DNA from: Micrococcales bacterium 72-143
GTDB taxonomy: Bacteria > Actinomycetota > Actinomycetes > Actinomycetales > Microbacteriaceae
Assembly (NCBI GenBank): GCA_001898835.1
Contig: MKVM01000001.1
Location: 1,402,651 to 1,466,650, forward strand
DNA length: 64,000 bases
Direction: 5' to 3'
In this document: in pieces, positions 17,616 to 25,580 of the stretch
How positions within the stretch are numbered: the first letter of the stretch is position 1
Layout: every line of letters begins with the position of its first letter
Made by a program: the position numbers and the translations under genes
The notes under the pieces: generated by a model
Database searches by the model: none
What the model was told of the DNA's origin: nothing
Seen by the model: the letters and a program-made list of their open reading frames with translations, nothing else

Positions 17616-18944
17616 TCAGGGGATGCCCGGTGTCGCTCGGAACGCGTTCACCGTCGGGTCGATGCGCACCTGCGCCTCGGTCCCGGAGTCGAGGACCGTG
17701 TTGCCGGTCGACGCGGTGTCGACCAGCACCGCGGTGACCGGGATCCTCCGCGCCTCCTCGGTCGACAGGAGCGCCTCCACCTGCGCCTCGAACGCGGAGC
17801 CGCCCGTCGCGCTCCGCACCTCCCGCGCCACGACGTGGTTGGACGCGATGTAGTTGCCCTCGCCCTCCGCCACCCGGATGATGACGGGCGTCGCACCCGC
17901 CGGGCGGATGCTCGCCGGGTCGAGCACCTCGGAGAAGTGGTTGCCGATGACCGAGTTGTCGTTCCCGCTCACCCGGAGCAGGCCGAAGGTGTCGTCGAGC
18001 CCGTTGTCGGTGCCGACGAAGGGCTCCCACGGCTCGTGGTCGCGCAGGAAGTGGTTCGACCCGACGAGGACCTCGGAGCTCGCCGCGAGCACGACCATCC
18101 CGGGGTAGAAGGAGTGCAGCCGGTTGTTGGTGAGGCTCGAGCGGGTGACGCCCTCGAAGCGCACGCTGCTCGCGCCGCGCGGGAAGACGTTGTTGGCGGT
18201 GACCAGCAGGCCGCCGTGGTTCTCGGCGTAGATCGAGTGCCCCCGGAATCCGGCCCCGATGAGGTTGTCGGTGACCTTGGACGCCTGCCCCCACCCGCGC
18301 AGCTCGATGCAGTTGCCGCACTCGGCGATGAAGTTGTCGTGGATCGAGAGCGCGTCGGCGTTGTGGATGGTGAGCGCGTGCTCGAGGTAGACGAAGCCCA
18401 TGCCGGTGATGCGGAAGGAGTCGTTGGCGCTCGCGACGTGGATTCCGGTGCGGCCGTTGAGGTAGCTGTTCTCCGGATGCCGTCCCGACCCGTCCGCCGC
18501 GAAGTGCAGCCCGTCGATGCAGAAGCCCGAGAACTCGACCGAGCTGATCCGCGGACTCCCTTCGCGCTCGACGAGGAACGCCGCGCCCGCGCGCTCGTCG
18601 GCCCCCGCGGGCAGGTCGACGAGGACGCGGCTGCCGCCGGGCCACAGCTCGTGCAGCTGGGCCCACTCGTCCTCGGGCACGTTGAACCGGATGCTCGACG
18701 AGGTGAAGCCGTGGCCCGACCCCTCGATCCGGAGGAAGCTGAGGTCGATGCGCACCTGCGTGCGGAGGCGGTAGTCCCCGGGCGGCAGGGAGATGACGGC
18801 GCCCGGCTTCCCGCCGTCGTTCTCGTCGGTCGCGGTCTGGCGGGCCCGGATGTCGGCGATGATGCTGTTGATCACCTCGCCGATGTCGTCGAAGGGGTCG
18901 CCGACGGGCCACTCGGTGACGTCGTAGCGGTTCGTGCGTGACAT
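17616..18944 (-). CDS. GH91 enzyme, probable intracellular difructose-anhydride hydrolase
   Basis: A 442-residue right-handed beta-helix protein of the inulin fructotransferase family (GH91). Family hallmarks are IEGSGHGFTSSSIRFN (about 73-88), the active-site segment around HDNFIAECGNCIEL with Asp203 and Glu214, and VFPRGASSV. The Asp/Glu pair with 11-residue spacing matches the pair I remember as catalytic in this family. There is no signal peptide, and the N-terminal region (YDVTEWPVGDPFDDIG) resembles cytoplasmic DFA-III hydrolases as I recall them. It is last in the fructan operon, 39 bp after the kinase gene. Inferred reaction: ring-opening of imported DFA to inulobiose. A cytoplasmic fructotransferase is the alternative. 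Confidence 0.82.
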   Translation of the reverse strand: MSRTNRYDVTEWPVGDPFDDIGEVINSIIADIRARQTATDENDGGKPGAVISLPPGDYRLRTQVRIDLSFLRIEGSGHGFTSSSIRFNVPEDEWAQLHELWPGGSRVLVDLPAGADERAGAAFLVEREGSPRISSVEFSGFCIDGLHFAADGSGRHPENSYLNGRTGIHVASANDSFRITGMGFVYLEHALTIHNADALSIHDNFIAECGNCIELRGWGQASKVTDNLIGAGFRGHSIYAENHGGLLVTANNVFPRGASSVRFEGVTRSSLTNNRLHSFYPGMVVLAASSEVLVGSNHFLRDHEPWEPFVGTDNGLDDTFGLLRVSGNDNSVIGNHFSEVLDPASIRPAGATPVIIRVAEGEGNYIASNHVVAREVRSATGGSAFEAQVEALLSTEEARRIPVTAVLVDTASTGNTVLDSGTEAQVRIDPTVNAFRATPGIP

Positions 18945-18983
18945 GGATCTCGTCTCTCGGTGTCGTCTTCGGGTTGAGCGCGC

Positions 18984-19898
18984 TCAGACCGCCTGGCGTT
19001 GCGCGCCGAGCTCGTGCAGCTCCGGCAGATCGGCGCCCGCGCGCGAGACGGTGACCGCGGCGGCCCGCGCCGCCCATCCGCCGATCTCCTGGAGGCGCCG
19101 CGAGGAGACCGGCCGCCCGTCCCCCCCGTCGGGCCCGAAGACGAGTCCTCGGATGAGCGCCGCCATGAAGGAGTCTCCGGCGCCGACGGTGTCCGCGACG
19201 GTCGTCGTCACGGACGGCACGCTGACGCGCTCGGCCGCGCTCGCGAGGTACGCCCCACGGCTCCCCCGCGTGATCCCGGCCACAGCGGCTCCTCCTGCGA
19301 TGAGGAGGTCGAGCACCTCGTCGAGGGGCCGCCCGGGGAACAGGAACTCGGCATCTTCGTCGCTGAGCTTGATGAGCTGGGCGACGAGCGCGAGCTCCGT
19401 GAACCGCGCCCGCGCCTCGCGGGGGTCGCCGATGAGACCCGCGCGGATGTTCGGGTCGAAGGTGATGAACGCGCCGGCCGCGCGAGCCCGGCGGAGGATA
19501 TCGCTCGTCACCTCGCGCCCGGGCTCGAGGAACGCGCCGAGCGAGCCGGTGTGCACGACCGTCGGCGATCCGAGGTCGGCGAGCTCGCGCGGGTTCCAGC
19601 TCACCGCGAAGTCGTAGCGCGCCGACCCGTCGTCCGCGAGGGTCGCGACGGCGGTGGACGTCGGCGCGTCGGTCACGGATTCCGGGGTGAGGGCGACCCC
19701 GGAGCGGTCGAGGTGCGCCCGGATCAGCTCCCCGTCGTCGTCGGCACCGATCGCCGTGTGCAGGCGGGTCGCGATGCCCAGCCGCGCGAGCCCCAGCGCC
19801 ACGTTCGCGGGCGATCCGCCGGGGTGGCGGACGACACGGTCCGGTTCGACGACGGCGTCGATGAGCGCCTCGCCGACGACGAGCGCGTCGATGGTCAC
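18984..19898 (-). CDS. PfkB-family carbohydrate kinase, probable fructokinase
   Basis: A 304-residue ribokinase-fold sugar kinase. The PfkB signatures are GGSPANVALGLARLG (about 28-42) and the C-terminal DTVGAGDSFMAAL, with GAGD holding the catalytic Asp. FDPNIRAGL is also typical. The GTG start overlaps the stop of the GH32-like gene as GTGA, so the two are coupled. In this operon the logical substrate is fructose released by the fructosidase, giving fructose-6-phosphate (inference from context; the family also contains ribo- and gluconate-type kinases). Confidence 0.9.
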   Translation of the reverse strand: MTIDALVVGEALIDAVVEPDRVVRHPGGSPANVALGLARLGIATRLHTAIGADDDGELIRAHLDRSGVALTPESVTDAPTSTAVATLADDGSARYDFAVSWNPRELADLGSPTVVHTGSLGAFLEPGREVTSDILRRARAAGAFITFDPNIRAGLIGDPREARARFTELALVAQLIKLSDEDAEFLFPGRPLDEVLDLLIAGGAAVAGITRGSRGAYLASAAERVSVPSVTTTVADTVGAGDSFMAALIRGLVFGPDGGDGRPVSSRRLQEIGGWAARAAAVTVSRAGADLPELHELGAQRQAV

Positions 19899-20875
19899 CG
19901 ATTCGCCCCGTCGCTCGACGCGAGCGAGGGGCTCGGCAGCTCGACCTCCAGCCGGCCGTCGACCCAGCGGACCGGATGCGGGTCGGTGATCTCGCCGACC
20001 CATCCGCCGTCGTCGCCGTCGTTGCGGAAGGCGAGGAGCTGCCACCCACCGGAACGGTCCTGAACGAGCCGGCCGACGTAGAGCCGCTCGTCGGTGAGCC
20101 GGTAGGCATCCTCGAGCCGGAACGGCCCGGACAGCGCCTCCACCGGGAACGCCCAGACGCCCCCGACCGGGTCCTCGGCGCGACGCGACCGCGCGAGCTC
20201 GGAGCCGAGGCAGGAGAACAGCCCGACGGGGCGCCCGTCGACGACCGCGAGCTGCACGACCTCGACGTGCCCGAATCCGGCGCCCGGCTCGGAGACCGGC
20301 GGTTGCACGGTCCAGCCGACGAGATCCGGCGAGGTCGCGTGGCCGATGACGCCGCGGTCGTCGGGGTCGCCGTGGTTCGCGCGCGCCGTGACGAGCATGT
20401 GCCAGAGCCCGCCGTCACGGAACACCCACGGATCGCGCCACGCCTGGTCGGGCCACTGCCGCGTCTCGGCCGTCTCGTACCAGCGGGCATCGGGTTCGAG
20501 CACCTGACGCCCCGGCTCGCGGCGCCAGGTGAACAGGTCGTCGGACACCACGGAGCTGATGCGCTGCACGATGCCGCCCTCGGCGCGGCTCACCGCCGTG
20601 TAGAACATCCGCCAGAGGCCGCTCTCGTCGCGCACGACCGAACCGGTCCAGGTGGCGAGGTCGTCGAAAGCCGGCGAGTCGTCGGGGAGCACGGCGTCGG
20701 CGTGCTCGGTCCAGCTGACGAGGTCCGTCGAGGTCGCGTGGCCGACGGTGGCGCGCCAGTGGCGCCGGTCGGGGTCGAGGAGGGCGCGCGAGGCCTTGAG
20801 GAAGAAGAGGTGGTACCGCTCGCCGTCGTCGGCGATCCAGAAGTCCCACACCCAGGAGGCGGCGAGTCGAAGCAT
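19895..20875 (-). CDS. GH32-like beta-fructosidase (clan GH-J), intracellular
   Basis: A 326-residue five-bladed beta-propeller glycosidase. The likely nucleophile is Asp11 in SWVWDFW, the counterpart of the WMNDPNG box. The transition-state Asp is in WRDPWV (146-151) and the probable acid/base is Glu205 in GHVEVV. It lacks a signal peptide and the C-terminal beta-sandwich of secreted invertases and inulinases, so it should act in the cytoplasm on short fructosides such as inulobiose. It is coupled to the kinase gene and follows lacI by 10 bp. A GH43-like specificity cannot be excluded. Confidence 0.85.
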   Translation of the reverse strand: MLRLAASWVWDFWIADDGERYHLFFLKASRALLDPDRRHWRATVGHATSTDLVSWTEHADAVLPDDSPAFDDLATWTGSVVRDESGLWRMFYTAVSRAEGGIVQRISSVVSDDLFTWRREPGRQVLEPDARWYETAETRQWPDQAWRDPWVFRDGGLWHMLVTARANHGDPDDRGVIGHATSPDLVGWTVQPPVSEPGAGFGHVEVVQLAVVDGRPVGLFSCLGSELARSRRAEDPVGGVWAFPVEALSGPFRLEDAYRLTDERLYVGRLVQDRSGGWQLLAFRNDGDDGGWVGEITDPHPVRWVDGRLEVELPSPSLASSDGANR

Positions 20876-20885
20876 GGTGAACCTT

Positions 20886-21932
20886 TCAGCGGTCCCGCGG
20901 CGCGGCGACGGAGCCGCGGACGACGAGCGGGCAGTCGAGACGGGTGGGCTTGTCGGCGAGGAGCTTGTACTCCGCCTCGCCGCGGAGCAGGTGCACGAGC
21001 GTCTCGACCGCCCACGCCCCCATCTCGTAGTGCGGCAGGGCCACGGTCGTGAGGCCGGGGAAGAGGTTCGCCGCGATGAGCTCCTGGTTGTCGAACCCGA
21101 CGATCGAGAGGTCGTTGGGGATGTCGAGGCCGAGCTCGGCGGCGGCGCGGTAGGCGCCCATCGCCATCCGGTCGTTGTAGCAGAAGAGGGCCGTCGGCCG
21201 GTCGTGCCGGGCGAGCACCTCCCGCGCGAGCGCGTAGCCGGGGAGCGTCTCCGACGGCGACTGCACGATGAGGCTCTCGTCGATGGGGATGCCGTGCTCG
21301 CCGAGCACCTGCCGGAAGCCGACCAGGCGCTCGTGCGTGGCGGGCACGTCGTCGTCGTTGTTGAGGAACGCGATGCGCCGGTGACCCGCCTCGACGAGGT
21401 GCGTGACGGCGGCGACCGCGCCGCCCACCTCGTCCGGCACGACCGCCGGGACGATGCCGGCGCGGTCGGTGGAGTCGATGAGCACCGCAGGGACCCCCTG
21501 CAGGTTCGGCGGAAGGGAGACGCGGCGGTGGTACATCGTGGCGTAGAGCACCGCCTCCACCTGCCGGTCGATGAGCGTCTGCACCTCCTCGCGGTGGGCG
21601 GCGTCGTGCGGCCCGCGCTCCGCGTTGATGATGACGAGCGTGAGATCGTGCTCGCGCGCCGCGTCCTGGGCCCCGAGGATGATGCGGCCGGCGTGCGGCG
21701 TGGTCGCGATCTCCTCGCTCAGCAGCCCGATGAGCCCCGAGCGGTTGGTGCGCAGTGCCCGCGCAGCGCGGTTGGGGCCGTAGCCGAGGGTCTCGGCGGC
21801 CTCCCGCACCCGCGCGCGCGTCTCCGGCGCCACCCGCATCTGCGGGGTGTCGTTCAGCACGTGCGAGACGGTGGTGACCGAGACGCCGGCGAGCTTCGCC
21901 ACATCCCGGATGCCGACGTTCTTCACGCCCAT
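20886..21932 (-). CDS. LacI family transcriptional regulator
   Basis: A 348-residue sugar-responsive repressor. The DNA-binding head IRDVAKLAGVSVTTVSHVLND is at about residues 8-28, with the hinge helix RAARALRTNRSG near 55. The periplasmic-binding-protein-like effector domain includes ALFCYNDRMAMGAYRAAAELG and LSIVGFDNQE. It lies inside the operon between the permeases and the fructosidase. Its targets are very likely the three palindromes at 25147-25306. The effector may be DFA, inulobiose or a fructose derivative. Confidence 0.93.
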   Translation of the reverse strand: MGVKNVGIRDVAKLAGVSVTTVSHVLNDTPQMRVAPETRARVREAAETLGYGPNRAARALRTNRSGLIGLLSEEIATTPHAGRIILGAQDAAREHDLTLVIINAERGPHDAAHREEVQTLIDRQVEAVLYATMYHRRVSLPPNLQGVPAVLIDSTDRAGIVPAVVPDEVGGAVAAVTHLVEAGHRRIAFLNNDDDVPATHERLVGFRQVLGEHGIPIDESLIVQSPSETLPGYALAREVLARHDRPTALFCYNDRMAMGAYRAAAELGLDIPNDLSIVGFDNQELIAANLFPGLTTVALPHYEMGAWAVETLVHLLRGEAEYKLLADKPTRLDCPLVVRGSVAAPRDR

Positions 21933-21963
21933 CGTCGTCCTCCCTGCGTCGGGGCCCGGCCGT

Positions 21964-22803
21964 TCATCCTTTCACCGCGCCGAGCGTGAGACCGGCCACG
22001 ATGTGCCGCTGCAGCAGAAGGGTGAGCAGGATGACGGGGATCGAGTAGAGCGCCGCGAGCGCCGTCATGGCGCCCCAGTCGAGACCGAACTGGGTCTGGA
22101 AGTTGGCGATCACGATGGGCGTCGTCTGCGCGCGCACCGAGGTGAGCAGCAGCGCGAACAGGAACTCGTTCCAGGATGCGAGGAAGGCGAAGATCGCGGT
22201 CACCGCGACACCACCCGACACGACGGGCAGCACGACGCGCCACAGCGCCCCGAGCCGGGAGGCCCCGTCGACCTTGGCCGCCTCCTCGAGCTCGTCGGGC
22301 ACCGCCTCGAAGAAGCTCGCCATGAGCCAGATCGACAGCGGCAGCGAGATCGTCGTGTGCGCGATCGCGAGGGCGAAGGAGGTGTCGTTGATGCCGAGCG
22401 TGCGCATCGTCTCGACGAGCGGCGCGCCGATCGCGATCGTCGGCACCATGCGCGTGACGAGCGCCGCGACGACGAACACCCGGCCGCTCGGGGTGCGGTA
22501 CCGCGTCACCGCATACGCGGCGGGGACGGCGAGCACGAGCGAGATGAGCGTGCTGAGCACGGCGGTCACGACGCTGTTGATGAGCGCGGGCACGACGCCG
22601 TCCTTCGCGAGCGCCGTCACGTAGTTCTCGAGCGTCCACACGTTCGGCAGCACCGAGGGCGGCACCGCGATCGCGTCGCTCGGCGTCTTGAACGACGTCA
22701 GCAGCAGGTACACGAACGGGAAGCCGTACAGCACGAGGATGGCGGCCAGCAGGATCCACAGGATCACCTTCGTCGACAGGCGACGCGTCTCGATGCCGTT
22801 CAT
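21964..22803 (-). CDS. Sugar ABC transporter permease (MalG-like)
   Basis: A 279-residue inner-membrane protein with six predicted helices. The EAA loop for the ATPase is EEAAKVDGASRLGALWRVVLP (about 186-206). The family start (ILWILLAAILVLYGFPFVYLLLTSFK) and end (RHIVAGLTLGAVKG) are both present. It pairs with the MalF-like permease just upstream; the genes overlap as ATGA. It forms the import channel for the oligosaccharide captured by the lipoprotein at 23763-25076. No ATPase gene is in the operon. Confidence 0.94.
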   Translation of the reverse strand: MNGIETRRLSTKVILWILLAAILVLYGFPFVYLLLTSFKTPSDAIAVPPSVLPNVWTLENYVTALAKDGVVPALINSVVTAVLSTLISLVLAVPAAYAVTRYRTPSGRVFVVAALVTRMVPTIAIGAPLVETMRTLGINDTSFALAIAHTTISLPLSIWLMASFFEAVPDELEEAAKVDGASRLGALWRVVLPVVSGGVAVTAIFAFLASWNEFLFALLLTSVRAQTTPIVIANFQTQFGLDWGAMTALAALYSIPVILLTLLLQRHIVAGLTLGAVKG

Positions 22804-23687
22804 CGCGCATCCCCCGGCCGCCAGATCGCGAAGATCGCCACCGTCGCGACGACGAGCATCCCCACGAGGTAGATGGTGCCCATGGCGCTCGCGAGCCCGA
22901 TGTCGCCGTAGCGGGTCATCGTGCGGTAGATGAGCAGGCTGAGCGTCGTGGTGCTCTCCTGCGGACCGCCGTTGGTCTGGATGAGGATGATGTCGAAGGC
23001 CCGTGCCGCGTCGATGCCGCGCACGATGAGCGCGACCGCGATGACGGGACGCAGGAGCGGGATGATCACCCGGAACAGCAGTGTCGGGAACCGCGCGCCG
23101 TCGATGCGGGCCGCCTCGATGACGTCGCCCGGGATGTTCTGCAGGCCCGCGAAGAGCACGAGCGTGATGAACGAGGTCGTGAGCCAGACGTCGGGCAGCG
23201 CGACCGAGAACAGCGCGATGTTCGGGTCGCTCAGCCAGCCGATCTGGCTGGGGCTCTGCAGGATGCCGGCCCGGAACAGCAGCTCGTTGAGGATGCCGAA
23301 GTTGTCGATGAGCAGGAAGCGCCACAGGAGCCCGGCGACGACGGGCGCGATCATGAGCGGGTACATGAAGATCGTGCGGAACACCGCCGAGCGCTGTCCG
23401 AGGCTCGCGAAGATGAGGGCGACGACGAGGCCGAGGCTGAACTCGAGCGCCACCACGACGACCGTGTAGACGATCGTGCGCAGCGATGCCCCCTGGAACG
23501 AGGCCGACGCGAACGCGTTGACGAAGTTCTCGAGCCCGACCGGGGTGCGGGGTCCGCCCGCGATCGGGGAGATGTCGTAGAACGCGTTCGAGACGAAGCG
23601 GATGAGCGGCCAGAGCACGAATGCCGCGAGGAAGAGCGCTGCCGGCGCCATGAGGAACAGGGCGAACCGGCGATCGGTGACACGCAC
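22800..23687 (-). CDS. Sugar ABC transporter permease (MalF/UgpA-like)
   Basis: A 295-residue permease with six helices beginning FALFLMAPAALFLAAFVLWPL. The coupling loop is IEAARIDGARFPTLLFRVIIP (about 187-207), followed by LIQTNGGPQESTTTLSLLIY, which is typical of the MalF class. GTG start, 75 bp after the binding-protein gene. It overlaps the MalG-like gene by 4 nt, so both are made together. Likely substrate: DFA or fructo-oligosaccharides (from context). Confidence 0.94.
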   Translation of the reverse strand: MRVTDRRFALFLMAPAALFLAAFVLWPLIRFVSNAFYDISPIAGGPRTPVGLENFVNAFASASFQGASLRTIVYTVVVVALEFSLGLVVALIFASLGQRSAVFRTIFMYPLMIAPVVAGLLWRFLLIDNFGILNELLFRAGILQSPSQIGWLSDPNIALFSVALPDVWLTTSFITLVLFAGLQNIPGDVIEAARIDGARFPTLLFRVIIPLLRPVIAVALIVRGIDAARAFDIILIQTNGGPQESTTTLSLLIYRTMTRYGDIGLASAMGTIYLVGMLVVATVAIFAIWRPGDAR

Positions 23688-23762
23688 GGGGTGGTCCTTC
23701 TGATCGGATGGGGTGGCCGACGGCTGCGACGCCGTCGGCCACCGGGAGGTGACGGTCGGCGA

Positions 23763-25076
23763 CTACTTGATGATCGCCTCGATCTGCGCCTTCGCATCCT
23801 TCAGGAGGGCGGCGTTGTCGGCGCCCGGCTCGACCGCCTTCTGCAGCATGGGCGTGAGCACGGTGTTGACGATCTCCTGCCACTTCGGCGTCGCGGGGCG
23901 GGCGTGGGTGGCCGGCGAGTTGAGCGTCTCGAGGATGGCAGGGTAGTTCTCCTTGCCCGCGACCCCGTCCTGGGACTCGAACGCCGAGATGCGGGCGACG
24001 AGTCCGAGCGAGGTGTCGATCGAGAGGTCGTTGTGCTCGTAGGCGAAGGCGATGAACTTCTTCGCCGCCTCCTGCTTGGCACCCGCCGTGGGGACCGACA
24101 GGTACCACGCGCCGGGCACGCCCGCGATGCCGCCCGGGCCGCCGATCATGGGCGCCGCGCCGATCTTGCCCTTCACGGGGGCGTCGTCCGGGGTCTGCGT
24201 GTAGGCGTGGCCCCAGAACCGCATCATGGCGAGCTGACCCTGGTAGAAGAGGTTCTGCGCGCCGGCCCAGTCGAGCTGCGCCGCGCCCGCCGGGGCGTAG
24301 GGCAGCAGGCTCGTGTAGAAGTCGAGCGCCGCGAGGTGGTCGGCGTCATCGATGGTGACCTCGCCCGTCTCGGGGTCGAGCACCATGTGCTCCTCGCCGG
24401 CCTGCGAGACGGTGGCGAGCCACTCGGTCTCGACGGCACCCTTGACGTCGGTGCCGTACAGGTCGACCGTGCCGTCGCCATCCGTGTCGCGGGTGAAGAA
24501 CTCGGCGACGTCGCGGTACTGATCCCACGTGGTCGGCGGGGCGAGCGGGTAGCCGTACTTCGCCTCGAAGTCGGCCTTGTTCTGAGCGTCCTCGAAGAGG
24601 TCGGTGCGGTAGTAGAGGATCTCGGAGTTGGTGAAGATCGGCATGCCGACGTACTTGCCGCCCACCTGGGCCTCGGAGACGAGGCCGGGGAACAGGTCGG
24701 ACTTGACGTCGTCGGTGAAGAGGTCGTCGAGCGGGGCGACGCCGTCGGCGAAGGCGCTCAGCCAGATCGCGTCGAGCGCCGCGATGTCGAACGAGACGCT
24801 CCCCGAGCCGAGCTCGGTCTGGATGCGGTCGTAGAGGCCGTCGTAGGGCAGCTCGACGAGCTTGACGGTGGTGCCCGTCTCCTTCTTGTAGAGGTCGGCG
24901 ATCGGCTGCAGCTCTGCGTGGCCGCCGCCTTCCACGAGGACGGTGAGCTCGTCGGAGGACGCGTCGCCGCCCCCTCCGCCCGCGCCGCAGCCGGAGAGCA
25001 CGAGCGCTCCCGCCGCCAGCACGGCGGTTCCGAACAATGCGGTCCGGGTGCGACCGCGGGTCTTGCGAAGCTCCAT
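23763..25076 (-). CDS. Extracellular sugar-binding lipoprotein of the fructan ABC importer
   Basis: A 437-residue family-1 solute-binding protein. The signal peptide ends in lipobox LSGC (Cys30), followed by a Gly-rich linker. SBP features include LTVLVEGGGHAELQPIADLYKKETG, FDIAALDAIWLSAFADGVAPLDDL, and a C-terminal WQEIVNTVLTPMLQKAV. The start MELRKTRG gives a proper signal peptide; upstream in-frame codons lie in the operator region. A GGAG-type ribosome site precedes it. First gene of the leftward operon, just behind the operator-controlled promoter. Confidence 0.94.
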   Translation of the reverse strand: MELRKTRGRTRTALFGTAVLAAGALVLSGCGAGGGGGDASSDELTVLVEGGGHAELQPIADLYKKETGTTVKLVELPYDGLYDRIQTELGSGSVSFDIAALDAIWLSAFADGVAPLDDLFTDDVKSDLFPGLVSEAQVGGKYVGMPIFTNSEILYYRTDLFEDAQNKADFEAKYGYPLAPPTTWDQYRDVAEFFTRDTDGDGTVDLYGTDVKGAVETEWLATVSQAGEEHMVLDPETGEVTIDDADHLAALDFYTSLLPYAPAGAAQLDWAGAQNLFYQGQLAMMRFWGHAYTQTPDDAPVKGKIGAAPMIGGPGGIAGVPGAWYLSVPTAGAKQEAAKKFIAFAYEHNDLSIDTSLGLVARISAFESQDGVAGKENYPAILETLNSPATHARPATPKWQEIVNTVLTPMLQKAVEPGADNAALLKDAKAQIEAIIK

Positions 25077-25146
25077 CACTTCGACTCCATTTCTCCGTAG
25101 CACTGCTGCTACGCACTGTGTGGGTACCACCGTAACGGTGATCAAA

Positions 25147-25161
25147 CGTTTTGGCAAAACG
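25147..25161. promoter_or_regulatory. LacI-type operator 1 (fructan operon side)
   Basis: CGTTTTG-G-CAAAACG is a perfect 15-bp palindrome. It falls just downstream of the likely start of the leftward transcript (promoter 25172-25201), where a bound repressor would block initiation. A second palindrome, CACCGT-A-ACGGTG, lies next to it at 25128-25140. Confidence 0.75.
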
Positions 25162-25171
25162 TCTTGGCACG

Positions 25172-25201
25172 AGTGTGCGACCGGTCGACGGAGGCTGTCA
25201 A
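25172..25201 (-). promoter_or_regulatory. Promoter of the leftward fructan operon
   Basis: On the complement, TTGACA (25196-25201) is a consensus -35. After an 18-bp spacer comes CACACT (25172-25177) as a weaker -10. The expected start, near 25165, abuts operator 1. Confidence 0.55.
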
Positions 25202-25224
25202 CGCCAAACAACGGCCAAAATCCG

Positions 25225-25240
25225 GCCAAAATCGTTTGGC
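25225..25240. promoter_or_regulatory. LacI-type operator 2
   Basis: GCCAAA-ATCG-TTTGGC, a perfect 6-bp inverted repeat, ends 3 bp before the -35 of the rightward promoter. Two further GCCAAA half-sites lie upstream (from 25203 and 25214). Confidence 0.75.
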
Positions 25241-25243
25241 GCA

Positions 25244-25272
25244 TTGACCCGTCCGGAGCCCGGTCCTACCGT
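25244..25272 (+). promoter_or_regulatory. Promoter of the rightward Tat-ORF/GH91 unit
   Basis: TTGACC (25244-25249), a 17-bp spacer and TACCGT (25267-25272) form a good promoter. It is framed by operators 2 and 3. The expected start near 25279 leaves a leader of about 55 nt. Confidence 0.65.
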
Positions 25273-25286
25273 CGATCGACTCGCAC

Positions 25287-25306
25287 GGGCCAAAACCATT
25301 TGGCCC
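25287..25306. promoter_or_regulatory. LacI-type operator 3
   Basis: GGGCCAAA-ACCA-TTTGGCCC is an 8-bp perfect inverted repeat with the same core and 4-bp spacer as operator 2. It lies just after the expected start of the rightward transcript. Confidence 0.75.
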
Positions 25307-25333
25307 ACGCCCCCTCGACGAAGACGGAGCACC

Positions 25334-25525
25334 ATGAGCGCCGCACCCTCCCCCGACGCCCCGTCCGGCCCGACGCGCCGGGCCGTGATCCTCACCGGAG
25401 GCGCGCTCGGCGTCCTCGCCGGCCTCGGCGTCCTCCGTCCCACCCGCGCGGAGGCGGCGCCGGCCGCTCCGGCATCCGCCGCCGCGACCGAGAGACCGCA
25501 CCGCACGCTGCTCGGCGTGCTCTAG
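25334..25525 (+). CDS. Orphan Tat signal-peptide ORF, 63 aa
   Basis: A short frame that is almost entirely a twin-arginine signal peptide: TRRAVILTGGALG with Arg15-Arg16, a hydrophobic core to about 34, and a cleavage-like region RAEAAPA (about 38-44). It then ends at a TAG after 63 residues. It has its own GGAG ribosome site. The next gene, 55 bp on, is a GH91 enzyme starting exactly where mature enzymes of this family begin, but in a different frame (+1). Either this is a split or frameshifted secreted fructotransferase, or a separate small exported peptide. Confidence 0.6.
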   Translation: MSAAPSPDAPSGPTRRAVILTGGALGVLAGLGVLRPTRAEAAPAAPASAAATERPHRTLLGVL

Positions 25526-25580
25526 ACCACCACCTCGCCCGCCGCACACCTCGACAACCGACACGACACGGGAGACGACC

